A DNA stretch of 64,000 nucleotides, taken from positions 1,426,001 to 1,490,000 of the forward strand of contig NZ_LDPE01000001.1 in NCBI RefSeq assembly GCF_001447995.1. The letters run 5' to 3'. The notes under the pieces are model-generated. The model saw only the letters and a list, made by a program, of their open reading frames with translations, was not told where the DNA came from and made no database searches. The stretch is from Maribacter dokdonensis DSW-8 (GTDB lineage Bacteria; Bacteroidota; Bacteroidia; Flavobacteriales; Flavobacteriaceae). Of this stretch, positions 27,502 through 36,656 are shown piece after piece (the stretch's first letter is position 1; every line of letters begins with the position of its first letter). Both the position numbers and the translations under genes were made by a program.

Positions 27502-28320
27502 TTACACTCCAGAAAAGGAAGTAAAGCCACCATCCACATCAAAAATACTACCGGTTACAAAACTAGATGCATCACTAAGCAAGTAATGAACCATACCATT
27601 TAACTCAGACGCATCGCCAAATCTACCCATTGGAGTGTTTTTAATAATACTGTTACCTCTTTCGGTAAAAGAACCGTCCTCATTGGTCAATAGACGTCTA
27701 TTTTGATTGCCTATAAAAAACCCGGGCGCAACGGCATTTACCCTAATTTTATCTCCATGTTTAGAAGCCAGTTCATTGGCCATCCATTTGGTGAAAATAT
27801 CCACTGCACTCTTGGCCATTGAATATCCAAGAACTCTAGAAATAGTTTGTTTTGCGGCCATTGAAGAAATATTAACAATTGAGCCATAGCCCTGCTCTAC
27901 CATTAATTCACTTAAAATTACAGTTGGTATAACCGTACCGAATAAATTGATATCGACAACCTTTCTAGTATCACCCATAGAAATATCCCTAATTGTTTGG
28001 TCTGGCCTTAAGGTTGCTCCCGGAATATTACCGCCAGCTAGGTTTACTAGTCCGTCAAGGTGTTTAAATTCTTCTTTTATTTTATTCTTCAACTTCACAA
28101 GTTCAGACTCGTCCATGACATCGACCTTAAAAACAAATGTACTATTTGGTACAAGCGCATTCAGCTCGTTCTGCTTACCCTTTAATTTATCTTCTGACCT
28201 TCCTAACAATAAAACTTTAGCACCATTTTCAACTAAATATTCAGCAATGGATCCACCTAAGGTTCCTGTTCCACCTGAAAGTGCATAATTTTTATCTTTT
28301 AAGGATAATAATTCGTTCAT
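27502..28320 (-). CDS. SDR oxidoreductase, second D-mannonate oxidoreductase-type paralogue
   Basis: 272 aa. Glycine motif SGGTGTLGG (~16-24), catalytic NISSMAAKQTISRVLGYSMAKSA, then NAVAPGFFIGNQNRRLL and VDGGFTSFSGV at the C-terminus, each nearly identical to the SDR at 23188. A role in fructuronate reduction or a closely related keto-uronate step is likely, possibly with different inducer or stereospecificity. It lies 60 bp upstream of the cytochrome-type gene on the same strand. The in-frame ATG at 28320 starts directly before the glycine-rich fold, so the start is secure. Confidence 0.82.
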   Translation of the reverse strand: MNELLSLKDKNYALSGGTGTLGGSIAEYLVENGAKVLLLGRSEDKLKGKQNELNALVPNSTFVFKVDVMDESELVKLKNKIKEEFKHLDGLVNLAGGNIPGATLRPDQTIRDISMGDTRKVVDINLFGTVIPTVILSELMVEQGYGSIVNISSMAAKQTISRVLGYSMAKSAVDIFTKWMANELASKHGDKIRVNAVAPGFFIGNQNRRLLTNEDGSFTERGNSIIKNTPMGRFGDASELNGMVHYLLSDASSFVTGSIFDVDGGFTSFSGV

Positions 28321-28713
28321 TTTATCTGTATTTGTGTAATTGAAATTAAGATTTTACTATTCATCAGTACTAGCTACAATGTATCTGCATTGTACCGCCA
28401 AGTTAAGGGAATTATCAAAAACTTCCCCTACAATTATGGCTATTATAACAATTACCATAAAATAATTCTGTCAAATTTCAAGACCTTTAAAATTAAAACT
28501 TCCCTTAATTAATTTGAAGGACATTAAAATGCTAAGAAATGATCGGTTTTATTCTTAGTTTAATGAAGAAACTACTCTAATTCTATAGAACAACTTCTTT
28601 CAAGTATGTTATATTATCAAAGTGATAAAACTTTAATGAGAAATGTAATTATCAGCGTTTAACTAGAAGATTTCAAATACAGGCATTTACCTTTGTACTG
28701 ATAATTTTGAACT
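28321..28713. promoter_or_regulatory. Divergent intergenic region, SDR / DMT transporter
   Basis: This 393-base AT-rich region serves two divergent genes. TACCTTTG at 28688-28695 exactly fits the Bacteroidota -7 consensus TAnnTTTG and lies 18 bases before the GTG start of the transporter; no clear -33 TTG was seen. A 7-bp inverted repeat TACAATG/CATTGTA with a 6-base loop spans 28375-28394. TTAAGGGAA and its complement TTCCCTTAA occur about 100 bases apart. No gene was recognised. Confidence 0.45.
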
Positions 28714-29544
28714 GTGAAGAAGGCCATTTTGTTTATGATCATTAGTACGTTTTCATTTAGTTTAATGAACTCGTTCGTAAAATACCTAAGCCATTTTCCC
28801 ACCTTTGAAATTGTATTCTTCAGAACCATTGGCTCTTTAATTTTAGGAACATCATACATAATAATCAAGAAAATTCCAATATTGGGTAACAACCGTAGGT
28901 TCATGATATTTAGAGCTCTTGCGGGATTAACCGCTATGAGCTTGTTTTTTATGTCTTTGCAATACTTACCTGTTGGCACAGCAGTATCGTTAAGATATCT
29001 TGCTCCTATTTATGCCGCTATTTTTGCAGTATTATTACTTAAAGAGAAACTAAAACCTATTCAGTGGTTGTTATTTCTTTTTGCTTTTGGAGGAGTGTTA
29101 GTCCTTAAAGGTTTTGACAACACTATTAATTCAACAGGCTTACTTTTGGTTTTGGCAGCGTCCGTATTTAGTGGTCTGGTTTATGTACTTATTAGAAAAA
29201 TTGGAAACAACGATCACCCAATGGTCATTGTGAATTACTTTATGTTTACAGGTACCGTAATAGGCGGGTTGTTAAGTTTAAACAATTGGATTACCCCAAC
29301 CGGCATAGACTGGCTTTTATTATTAAGTTTAGGGATTTTTGGATTCTTTGGACAAGTTTTCATGACCAAAGCATTTCAAATTGCACAAACAAATTTAGTG
29401 GCACCATTAAAATATATTGAAGTTATCTTCACTATTATGGTTGGCATATTTTGGTTTGGAGATATTTATTCTATTTGGAGCCTAATAGGAATACTTATGA
29501 TCATAGCTGCGCTGGTTGCAAATGTCATAGTTGGCAAAAAATAG
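28714..29544 (+). CDS. DMT-superfamily EamA-type transporter
   Basis: 276 aa, almost entirely hydrophobic, with about ten predicted transmembrane helices in two EamA repeats (GTAVSLRYLAPIYAAIFAVLLLKEKLKPIQW at ~90-120 is the typical helix 3-4 signature; APLKYIEVIFTIMVGIFWFGD in the second half). Family members usually export amino acids, nucleosides or other metabolites. The start is GTG immediately after an in-frame TGA; the next ATG (28735) would truncate the first helix. Substrate unknown. Confidence 0.88.
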   Translation: MKKAILFMIISTFSFSLMNSFVKYLSHFPTFEIVFFRTIGSLILGTSYIIIKKIPILGNNRRFMIFRALAGLTAMSLFFMSLQYLPVGTAVSLRYLAPIYAAIFAVLLLKEKLKPIQWLLFLFAFGGVLVLKGFDNTINSTGLLLVLAASVFSGLVYVLIRKIGNNDHPMVIVNYFMFTGTVIGGLLSLNNWITPTGIDWLLLLSLGIFGFFGQVFMTKAFQIAQTNLVAPLKYIEVIFTIMVGIFWFGDIYSIWSLIGILMIIAALVANVIVGKK

Positions 29545-29603
29545 GCAATAAAAAAAGGTACAGATTATTCACCTGTAGCTTTGGTAATGGTCAGAAATTA
29601 CAA

Positions 29604-29795
29604 TTATTTTCTAGTTGTCTCTTGTTCAGCCAAGCTATTGCTAACATCCTTAAGAGAGGATACAATTACTGTATTTACCTCGTCTTCAATTTCCTTAGCA
29701 TTACTTATGTAATAAGCAGCTGATAAAAGTAATGCCAGAGCTATTAAAAGGTTAGCTATCATTTTAGAATCAAAAAAATATTCTTGCTTTTCCAT
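29604..29795 (-). CDS. Small single-pass membrane protein
   Basis: 63 aa: a short charged N-terminus (MEKQEYFFDSK), one transmembrane helix (MIANLLIALALLLSAAYYI, ~12-30), and an acidic, coiled-coil-like tail. A strong AAAGGAG sits 7 bases upstream of the ATG, notable because Bacteroidota genes rarely show clear Shine-Dalgarno sequences. No family was recognised. The ribosome-binding site, composition and single clean helix make it likely to be real. It lies between DMT and SYLF genes, convergent with the former. Confidence 0.6.
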   Translation of the reverse strand: MEKQEYFFDSKMIANLLIALALLLSAAYYISNAKEIEDEVNTVIVSSLKDVSNSLAEQETTRK

Positions 29796-30020
29796 TATTA
29801 TCTCCTTTTAATATGTCATGAATATAAAACCAAAACTTTAAATTAACAAATATTTAAGAAATATTGAAAGCATTTAAAATGCTGTGCACAAATCATTTAG
29901 CTACTTCAAAATAAATAAAATCTCAATTTTTAACTTATAATTAACTGATTCACAAATATTTAACATGCATTTGAATCAATATTTATGTGGATAACAACAA
30001 ACATTACCTACCTTTCAAAT

Positions 30021-30028
30021 TAACTTTG
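30021..30028 (+). promoter_or_regulatory. -7 promoter box TAACTTTG for the SYLF gene
   Basis: An exact match to the Bacteroidota -7 consensus TAnnTTTG, 42 bases before the ATG of the SYLF-domain gene. No convincing -33 TTG was found at the expected distance. The rest of the 275-base gap before this gene is AT-rich and shows no gene. Confidence 0.5.
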
Positions 30029-30070
30029 TGGTATAGAAACAATTCTAATTAATTTATAAAACTAGAACAG

Positions 30071-30607
30071 ATGAAAATTTTAAAATCTATAACATTAGCA
30101 GCTATTTTATTTGTAGCCGTTGGAGTAAATGCACAAAGCAGTAAGGACAAAAAAGTAATTAAAGATGCCGAAAATGCAAAGGAAAAATTAATGACAATGG
30201 ATGTTGGCTTAGACCAGTTCTTTAACAACTCAGCAGGATATGTAGTTTTTCCTAACGTTGGAAAAGGAGGCTTCATAATCGGTGGTGCATCGGGTAATGG
30301 TGTCGTATATGAAAATGGCGAAAAAGTAGGTATGGCCGACCTAAAAAAATTAAGTGTAGGTCTACAAGCAGGCGGACAAGCCATTACGGAGGTAATCTTT
30401 TTTGAAACCGCTGAAGACTTAGCCGAGTTTAAAGAAGGAGATTTTGAGTTTTCTGCTGAAGCTTCTGCAGTTGCACTTAAATCTGGTGTTGCTGTAAATG
30501 CAAAGTATAGAGATGGTGTTGCCGTTTTTGCTTTACCAAAGGCCGGTTTAATGGCAGATGCATCTGTAGGTGGTCAAAAATTTGATTACACTCCTTTGAT
30601 GCAATAA
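30071..30607 (+). CDS. SYLF (Ysc84-type) lipid-binding domain protein
   Basis: 178 aa, secreted (MKILKSITLAAILFVAVGVNAQ). The remainder is one SYLF domain: SAGYVVFPNVGKGGFIIGGASGNGVVYENG (~52-81), GLQAGGQAITEVIFFE (~99-114), then alanine-rich strands ending GQKFDYTPLM. In other organisms SYLF domains bind phosphoinositides or acidic lipids; the bacterial periplasmic role is unknown. Single gene with its own promoter box and a strong terminator. Confidence 0.9.
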   Translation: MKILKSITLAAILFVAVGVNAQSSKDKKVIKDAENAKEKLMTMDVGLDQFFNNSAGYVVFPNVGKGGFIIGGASGNGVVYENGEKVGMADLKKLSVGLQAGGQAITEVIFFETAEDLAEFKEGDFEFSAEASAVALKSGVAVNAKYRDGVAVFALPKAGLMADASVGGQKFDYTPLMQ

Positions 30608-30630
30608 TTAGTTCTCATTAAAATAACTAA

Positions 30631-30660
30631 TAGCCACCCAATTCGGTGGCTATTTTTTTG
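30631..30660 (+). terminator. Rho-independent terminator of the SYLF gene
   Basis: Arms AGCCACC and GGTGGCT with a 6-base loop, followed by ATTTTTTT. It lies 24 bases after the stop codon. Confidence 0.9.
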
Positions 30661-30667
30661 TTTCCAA

Positions 30668-31486
30668 TTACCCATTAGCAGTAAAACCTGGATAACAGGT
30701 CATACCCCCATCGACGAAAATGGTAGTTCCATTTATATATTCAGATTCATCCGATGCCAACCAGCTTGCTACACTTCCTATATCATCGGGCACTCCAATT
30801 TGCTTATAAGGTATTAATTTTAACATGCCATCTCTACCTTCTTGGGTACTCCATACATCCTTATTGATATCTGTTTTAATAGCACCGGGTGCAATGGAGT
30901 TACAACGTATCTTATACGGTCCGTATTCCTGACAAATAGTTTGCATTAGCATGACCAAGCCACCTTTACTTGCTGCATAATTAGCATGACCGGCCCATGG
31001 TATTACTTCATGTACAGAACTCATATGAATTAATTTCCCCAATGAATTGGAAATATCAGGTCGCATTCCCCTTCTCTTAAATTCTATTATAGCCTCTTTT
31101 GCGCAAAGAAATTGACCGGTAAGGTTTACATCTATCACTCGCTGCCAATCAGATAATGGCATTTCATGCAATGGGTGGTCTAATTGTAAACCGGCATTGG
31201 CTACACATACATCAACAGTACCAAATTTTGATATCGTTTTTTTAAACATATTCTGCACTTCATCTTCCTTGCTAACATCACATTTGACCACAATAGCATC
31301 ACCACATTCAGAATTTTCACTGATCCAATGTGCTACCTCTTCAGCTTCCACTTTACTACTATGATAATTAATAACAATATTGGCTCCTTCCATTCCCATT
31401 GCTTTGGCAACCGCTTCACCAATACCATCACTAGATCCGGTGATGATACAGGTTTGCCCTACGAGTCTTTTATTTGGTTTTTGCAT
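30668..31486 (-). CDS. SDR oxidoreductase, sugar (glucose/gluconate) dehydrogenase type
   Basis: 272 aa classical SDR: TGSSDGIGEAVAKAMG (glycine motif TGxxxGIG, ~17-23), NAG in CVANAGLQ (~95), catalytic Ser in IHMSSVHE (~152) and YAASKGG (~167-173), and INGTTIFVDGGMTCYPG at the end. It is closest in style to NAD(P)-dependent glucose 1-dehydrogenase or gluconate dehydrogenase SDRs and is not a close relative of the two mannonate-type SDRs in this window. It lies downstream of the symporter gene but beyond its terminator, so it may have its own promoter. Substrate uncertain. Confidence 0.82.
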   Translation of the reverse strand: MQKPNKRLVGQTCIITGSSDGIGEAVAKAMGMEGANIVINYHSSKVEAEEVAHWISENSECGDAIVVKCDVSKEDEVQNMFKKTISKFGTVDVCVANAGLQLDHPLHEMPLSDWQRVIDVNLTGQFLCAKEAIIEFKRRGMRPDISNSLGKLIHMSSVHEVIPWAGHANYAASKGGLVMLMQTICQEYGPYKIRCNSIAPGAIKTDINKDVWSTQEGRDGMLKLIPYKQIGVPDDIGSVASWLASDESEYINGTTIFVDGGMTCYPGFTANG

Positions 31487-31580
31487 GTGTATTTTTTTTA
31501 GTGCTTTAAAATTAATTTTCTAAAAATCAATTCTTTATCTCTATTGCAATTATTTATAATGCACATCTATTTTAATGAAA

Positions 31581-31609
31581 AAAGTGCCACCTAAAATAGG
31601 TGACACTTT
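31581..31609 (-). terminator. Terminator of the galM-symporter operon
   Basis: Arms AAAGTGCCACCT and AGGTGACACTTT (one mismatch) lie 20 bases after the symporter stop. In the minus direction the stem runs into TTTTTT, a standard intrinsic terminator. Confidence 0.85.
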
Positions 31610-31630
31610 CTATACTAGTAAACCAAGTTG

Positions 31631-33250
31631 TTATTTTCCGTTGAAGAACACCATAATACCTATTACGATCAATACAATAAAAATAGAAACGATAATATCG
31701 ATCCAATTATAGCTATTCTTATTTTTATTCTTTTCTTCCTCGGTTATAGTACCAAATGTTAGGTTGACTATTTGCTCTTTATCAGGCGATTTCGTTAATA
31801 GACTAACTACTACCATAAAGATTAAGCAAAATAAAAAGAACCAAGCACCAAAAGTCAAGAAATTCATATCCCCCAGATAAAATAATATCCCATCGGAATC
31901 AAAATTATCTTTAAGCAACTCTAACGCAATTCTAAAAAAGGCTACTAAAATTCCCATGATAAGGGTTGCAAAAGCTCCCGTGGCATTAATTCGCTTATAA
32001 AAAATTCCTAATAAGAATACAGCAGTAATGGGTGGTGCAATATACGATTGTACACTTTGTAAGTATTCATATAACACTCCTGATATATTTGCCATTATCG
32101 GAATCCAAATAATACCTATAATCACCACAAAAACAGTAGCTATTTGTCCTGTTCTCACCAGTTTTTTCTCTGGTGTATCAGGACGTAATTTCTTATATAC
32201 ATCAACTGTAAACAAGGTAGAACATGAATTAAATACCGAAGCCAAAGAACTCATTAAAGCTGCCAATAACCCTGCGGCAACAAGACCTCTAAGGCCTGAT
32301 GGCAACAAATTACTCATTAACACCGGAAATGCTTCATCTGCACTCTCCCAATGTAATTCTCCTCTCATTTTCAACGTCAATGCAATAACACCTGGTATTA
32401 AAAACAAAAAAACAGGCAATAATTTTAACAATGCTCCGAATATGGTACCTCTCCTTCCTTCTTTTATGTTCTTTGCCGTTAATGTGCGCTGTACAATATA
32501 TTGGTCTGTACACCAATACCATATACCGACTATAGTACTTGTAATGAACAATGAAGGCCAAGGAAAATCCGGATCGGTCGCCGGTCTCCACATATTAAAA
32601 TATTCTGGTCCCAAGGTATCTACCATACTTCCCCATCCACCAACTTTATCCAACCCAATGAACGTTAATACAGCAGCGCCAACCACTAATAAAATTGCCT
32701 GTAGCGTTTCTGTATATACCACAGCCCGCATACCGCCCAAAACAGTATAAAGTCCTGTTAATATGACCGTAGCTATGGCTCCCGTCCAAAAATCTATACC
32801 CAATAATGCAGAAACTACCACACCACCTGCATAAATGGTCACCGATATTTTTGTTAGCACATATGCAACAATAGAGAAAACAGATAACACCCATCTAGAT
32901 CTAGCATCAAAACGTTTCTCTAAAAATTCTGGCATAGTAAACACGCCACTCCTAGCATAAAATGGTAAAAACACCCAACCCAGCATTAATACAACCCAGG
33001 CATGTATCTCATAAATAAGCAAGGGCAATTTATTACTTGCTCCCGTGCCAGCTAAACCGACGACATGTTCTGAGCCAATGTTTGATGCGAATATTGAAGC
33101 ACCTACTACAAACCAGCCAACGTTTCTGCCGGCTAAAAAGTAATCTTCCGTATTATCTTCTTTTTTCCTGATTACCCATATGGCTACACCTACAAGTAAT
33201 AAAAAATAGAGTGAAATACTGATCCAATCTAAATGGTCTAATTGTTGCAT
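31631..33250 (-). CDS. Sodium/solute symporter (SSS family, sugar type)
   Basis: 539 aa with about 13-14 transmembrane helices. SSS landmarks are the N-terminal DYFLAGRNVGWFVVGASIFASNIGSEHVVGLAG (~36-68), containing the Na+/substrate-binding broken helix, WYWCTDQYIVQRTLTAKN (~250-267; SGLT-like) and LLAALMSSLASVFNSCSTLFTVD (~330-352, Na2-site helix). This pattern is typical of SGLT-type sugar cotransporters. It starts 8 bp after galM, so the pair probably imports and epimerises a free hexose or uronic acid. Confidence 0.92.
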   Translation of the reverse strand: MQQLDHLDWISISLYFLLLVGVAIWVIRKKEDNTEDYFLAGRNVGWFVVGASIFASNIGSEHVVGLAGTGASNKLPLLIYEIHAWVVLMLGWVFLPFYARSGVFTMPEFLEKRFDARSRWVLSVFSIVAYVLTKISVTIYAGGVVVSALLGIDFWTGAIATVILTGLYTVLGGMRAVVYTETLQAILLVVGAAVLTFIGLDKVGGWGSMVDTLGPEYFNMWRPATDPDFPWPSLFITSTIVGIWYWCTDQYIVQRTLTAKNIKEGRRGTIFGALLKLLPVFLFLIPGVIALTLKMRGELHWESADEAFPVLMSNLLPSGLRGLVAAGLLAALMSSLASVFNSCSTLFTVDVYKKLRPDTPEKKLVRTGQIATVFVVIIGIIWIPIMANISGVLYEYLQSVQSYIAPPITAVFLLGIFYKRINATGAFATLIMGILVAFFRIALELLKDNFDSDGILFYLGDMNFLTFGAWFFLFCLIFMVVVSLLTKSPDKEQIVNLTFGTITEEEKNKNKNSYNWIDIIVSIFIVLIVIGIMVFFNGK

Positions 33251-33258
33251 GGTATGGT

Positions 33259-34434
33259 TTATTTAACTGTGAATTTGAAAGTGGTTTTTGTCAGGTATTT
33301 TTCTTCCGGAGTTAGTACTACAGAAGGAAAACTTGGTTGATTTGGTGCATCTGGAAAATGTTGGGTTTCAAAACAAAAGCCACTTCTTTTTGCGTAAAAA
33401 CCACCGTTTGGTCTTGGTAGCTTACCAGCTAAAAAATTTCCTGTATAAAATTGCATACCTGGTTGATCCGTAATTACTTCAACACCTCTGCCCGATTCTG
33501 GGTGATATGCCTTTGCTACACGCCTATACCCTTTATCAGAATTGTTCAACACCCAGCAATGATCAAAACCACCACCTAAAGTAATTTGATCGTTGTTCAT
33601 GTTTATAGCTTCACTCACCAATTTTGGTATTCTAAAATCGAACGGTGTACCATCTACAGCTGCCAACTCACCTGTAGGAATCAGCGAAGCATTCACTGGC
33701 ACAAATTTGTCTGCATTGATCTCCACAACATGATCAATTATAGGTTGAGAGAAATCGCCCGATAAATTAAAATAGGAATGTTGTGTAAGGTTTACAATGG
33801 TAGTTTTATCTGTAGTTGCTTCGTATAAAACATCAAGACTGTTATCAGAATTTAGTGTGTAGGTGACCGTTGTTTTTAAATTACCGGGAAAACCCTCTTC
33901 CATATCTTTACTATAGTAACTAAGTTTTAAAGAAGCCGAGGTTTTATTTTCCTGAATATCTTCAACTTTCCAAACCACTTTATCAAAACCTACCACACCA
34001 CCATGTAGACTATTTTCACCATTATTTTTTGCTAGTTGATATTCGTAATTGTTTAAGATGAATTTCCCTTTTGCAATACGATTTCCATATCTTCCAACAA
34101 GAGCTCCAAAATATGGGTTAGGTTTTTCGTACTGTTCCAAGTTTTTGAAACCTAAAACAACATTCTTAATATTTCCATCTTTATCAGGAGTTTCAACAGC
34201 TGTTATTCTTCCTCCAAAAGTTATAATGCTTACTTGAATTCCGTCCAAATTATACAGTTTGTATAACTCTACCTTCTCCTTATTTACCGTAACACCATAA
34301 TTACTTTTTTTAATCCTCATTGAAATTTTATCATTTTGCCAAATCCCCTTAACATATTCCATGTTGAAATCTAAATATATTATCAAAATAGCAATAATCA
34401 ACACCAAATACTTAGATATATTAATCAATTTCAT
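33259..34434 (-). CDS. galM: Aldose 1-epimerase (mutarotase) with N-terminal membrane segment
   Basis: About 391 aa from the ATG at 34434; a TTG lies five codons upstream. GalM interconverts alpha and beta anomers. Motifs: FGGRITAVETPD, NRIAKGKF, ENSLHGG (catalytic His region), NLTQHSYFNLSG (second His), GTPFDFR, FDHCWVLN and GFCFETQHFPDAPN (catalytic Glu). The N-terminal 25 residues (ISKYLVLIIAILIIYLDF) form a signal anchor or signal peptide, indicating a periplasmic enzyme, as in many Bacteroidota. Operon with the symporter. Confidence 0.93.
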   Translation of the reverse strand: MKLINISKYLVLIIAILIIYLDFNMEYVKGIWQNDKISMRIKKSNYGVTVNKEKVELYKLYNLDGIQVSIITFGGRITAVETPDKDGNIKNVVLGFKNLEQYEKPNPYFGALVGRYGNRIAKGKFILNNYEYQLAKNNGENSLHGGVVGFDKVVWKVEDIQENKTSASLKLSYYSKDMEEGFPGNLKTTVTYTLNSDNSLDVLYEATTDKTTIVNLTQHSYFNLSGDFSQPIIDHVVEINADKFVPVNASLIPTGELAAVDGTPFDFRIPKLVSEAINMNNDQITLGGGFDHCWVLNNSDKGYRRVAKAYHPESGRGVEVITDQPGMQFYTGNFLAGKLPRPNGGFYAKRSGFCFETQHFPDAPNQPSFPSVVLTPEEKYLTKTTFKFTVK

Positions 34435-34790
34435 AATAATATGTGACAAATATTCATAAATTAATGAAAACGAACTTCTTACAATAATTAGGGAGACTTA
34501 TTTTTATTTTTTTAAATCGAACTAATTTTAAATGATTCTAAATAAAAAAATACAATCATCAGATTAACATTTTCAGGGTTTATTCCAAAATTAGTTCTCC
34601 CTGCGTTTTTCACTTGCTCCCGTAATATTATTTAGATATAAAAACCATTTACAAGGCAAATCAAAGCCTTTAAAAAACAACTAACACATTTATTAATAGC
34701 CAACTATAGAAAAAACTATAGACCTTTTCTACCAAAAACGTGGTTCAGTTCAATTGAAACTCATTAATTTAGGTTCGCAAAAAATGAATA
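34435..34790. promoter_or_regulatory. Divergent control region, galM-symporter / Nudix-type regulator
   Basis: About 350 AT-rich bases between divergent genes. An 8-bp direct repeat ACTATAGA occurs at 34703-34710 and 34715-34722, 12 bp apart, roughly 70-90 bases before the regulator gene. This is a candidate binding site for that regulator. No ORF or RNA gene was recognised. Confidence 0.4.
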
Positions 34791-35483
34791 ATGGTTTTGA
34801 ATAATTATCGCAAAGAGGACAAAGTACTACTTGCTATAGATTGTATAATTTTTGGATTTTATCAAGAAGAATTAAAAATTTTGCTCGTTGAACGAGACTT
34901 TAAACCAGCTAAAGGAGAATGGTCACTTATTGGTGGTTTTCTTAAAATGCAAGAAAACCTAGAAGAAGCAGCTGCCCGTGTATTAAAGAACTTAACAGGC
35001 TTGAATAATGTATATATGGAACAGGTTCATTGTTATTCTAAAATAGACCGTGATCCGGAAGAAAGAACCATTTCGGTAACCTATTTTGCCCTTATAAATA
35101 TAGAACACCATTGTAAAGAATTACTGAGGCAAAATCCGATTAAATGGTTTGACATGAAAGATATACCTACATTGATTTTTGACCATAATATTATGGTTAA
35201 AGAAGCATTGACTCTTTTAAGAAATAGAATAAGTTGTAAGCCTATTGGGTTTGAACTTTTACCAGAAAAATTTACGATGCGACAGCTCCAAAAGCTTTAC
35301 GAAGCTATTTTGGATACCGAACTGGATAAGCGAAACTTCATTAACAAATTCAACTCATTGGATCTATTGACAAAATTGAAAGAGAAAGATACGAGCTCCT
35401 CTAAAAAAGGTGCTTTTCTATTTGAATTTGATCAAAATAAATATCATAAAAAAGTAGAGAAAGGCTTTAGTTTTAAAATTTAA
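34791..35483 (+). CDS. Nudix-fold sugar-responsive transcriptional regulator (NrtR/AraR-like)
   Basis: 230 aa. The N-terminal Nudix fold (DCIIFGFYQEELKILLVERD, then EWSLIGGFLKMQENLEEAAARVL, ~15-75) is followed by a C-terminal winged helix (FTMRQLQKLYEAILDTELDKRNFINKF, ~160-190). The Nudix box is degenerate: from G-x5-E-x7-R, the catalytic R-E-U-x-E-E becomes R-V-L-K-N-L, losing the Mg2+-binding glutamates. This supports a ligand-sensing regulator rather than a hydrolase, as in Bacteroidota AraR and NrtR proteins. It is divergent from galM-symporter, the likely target operon. Confidence 0.85.
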   Translation: MVLNNYRKEDKVLLAIDCIIFGFYQEELKILLVERDFKPAKGEWSLIGGFLKMQENLEEAAARVLKNLTGLNNVYMEQVHCYSKIDRDPEERTISVTYFALINIEHHCKELLRQNPIKWFDMKDIPTLIFDHNIMVKEALTLLRNRISCKPIGFELLPEKFTMRQLQKLYEAILDTELDKRNFINKFNSLDLLTKLKEKDTSSSKKGAFLFEFDQNKYHKKVEKGFSFKI

Positions 35484-35557
35484 ACACCCTTCTATTTTAA
35501 GACATTTTTGAGCACGGTAAGTTATTCAATCTTCGTAAATTTATCATACATTTTTCT

Positions 35558-36577
35558 ATGAGCAAAAAAGCTACCATTTACGATATTGCAAAAGAATTGA
35601 ACATTACCGCTGCAACGGTATCAAGGGCTTTGAACAATAATCCTAAAATAAGCGAAAAAACACGCAATCTTGTACTAGCTACCGCTACCAAATTAAACTA
35701 CAAACAGAATAGGCTTGCATTAGCACTTAAAAGTGGTAAAAGTAAAAATGTTGGGGTCGTAGTACCTTTCATCAATAAAAATTTCTTTGCCTCTGTAATT
35801 CGCGGTATAGAAGATGAACTATATCCAAAAGGTTTTCATGTAATTATATCGCAAACCTATGAGGATAGAAACCGGGAGAAGAAAATTATACAGAACCTGT
35901 TAAATGCGCAGGTAGATGGTATATTATTATCTACATCTTTTACCGAGCAGAATAAAGATGAATTCAAGGAGACCGTTAAAAAAAGTACTCCTTTTATACT
36001 ATTTGATAGGGTTTTAAGGTTCAATGAAATAAGCACTGTTACCATTGATGATTATCAAGGTGGTTTTGTTGCAACGGAGCATTTAATTGCACAAGGCTGT
36101 AAAAAAATTGCGCACTTTGACGTTGACCAAAGTATTGAACTTTACCAACATAGATTTAAGGGATATAAAGATGCACTGGCAAAACATAACATACCCTTTA
36201 GAAAGGAATATGTAATTTCCTTGCAAAGTAATATGGAGGCAGGTAAAGATGCGGCAAAAACACTTATGAATTTACCAGAACCACCAGATGCCATATTTTC
36301 ATCTACAGACAACGGATTGTTAGGTGCAGTCAAATACTTACAAAGTAAATCTATTAAAATACCAGAAGATTTAAGCGTTGTAGGTTTTAGTAACGAACCC
36401 TTTACGCAATTTATGGAACCATCAATCAGCTCTGTAGATCAATCACCATTGGAAATGGGAAAAATGGCGGCAAAGGTCTTTTTAGAACAAATTGAAAATG
36501 ATTCAAATGAAAAAGTTCAGAACAATGTGGTGCTGCCAGCAAAATTAATTGTTAGAAAATCGTCCAGCAAAACATAA
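35558..36577 (+). CDS. LacI-family transcriptional regulator
   Basis: 339 aa. Helix-turn-helix at residues 4-25 (ATIYDIAKELNITAATVSRAL), hinge helix region around NRLALALKSGKS, and a periplasmic-binding-protein-like ligand domain (VGVVVPFINKNFFASVIRGIEDEL; DGILLSTSF; FDRVLRF; DAIFSSTDNGLLGAVKYL; SSVDQSPLEMGKMAAKVFLEQI). It is convergent with the uxaC-TRAP operon. The TGTAATCGATTACA-like palindromes at 27461 and 40968 have the CG-centred form preferred by LacI-type proteins, so it is a plausible repressor of uronate genes. Confidence 0.93.
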   Translation: MSKKATIYDIAKELNITAATVSRALNNNPKISEKTRNLVLATATKLNYKQNRLALALKSGKSKNVGVVVPFINKNFFASVIRGIEDELYPKGFHVIISQTYEDRNREKKIIQNLLNAQVDGILLSTSFTEQNKDEFKETVKKSTPFILFDRVLRFNEISTVTIDDYQGGFVATEHLIAQGCKKIAHFDVDQSIELYQHRFKGYKDALAKHNIPFRKEYVISLQSNMEAGKDAAKTLMNLPEPPDAIFSSTDNGLLGAVKYLQSKSIKIPEDLSVVGFSNEPFTQFMEPSISSVDQSPLEMGKMAAKVFLEQIENDSNEKVQNNVVLPAKLIVRKSSSKT

Positions 36578-36656
36578 AGATTATTGGACTATTTCTCTAG
36601 AAGTATTCTTTTTAGCTTCGACAATACCCACATAATCAATAAGACCTTCTTTAATC

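Noticed and set aside
32028..32750. 240-aa plus-strand open frame
   Set aside because: Fully antisense to the sodium/solute symporter; no recognisable domain and Pro/Thr/Asn-rich composition typical of a shadow frame.
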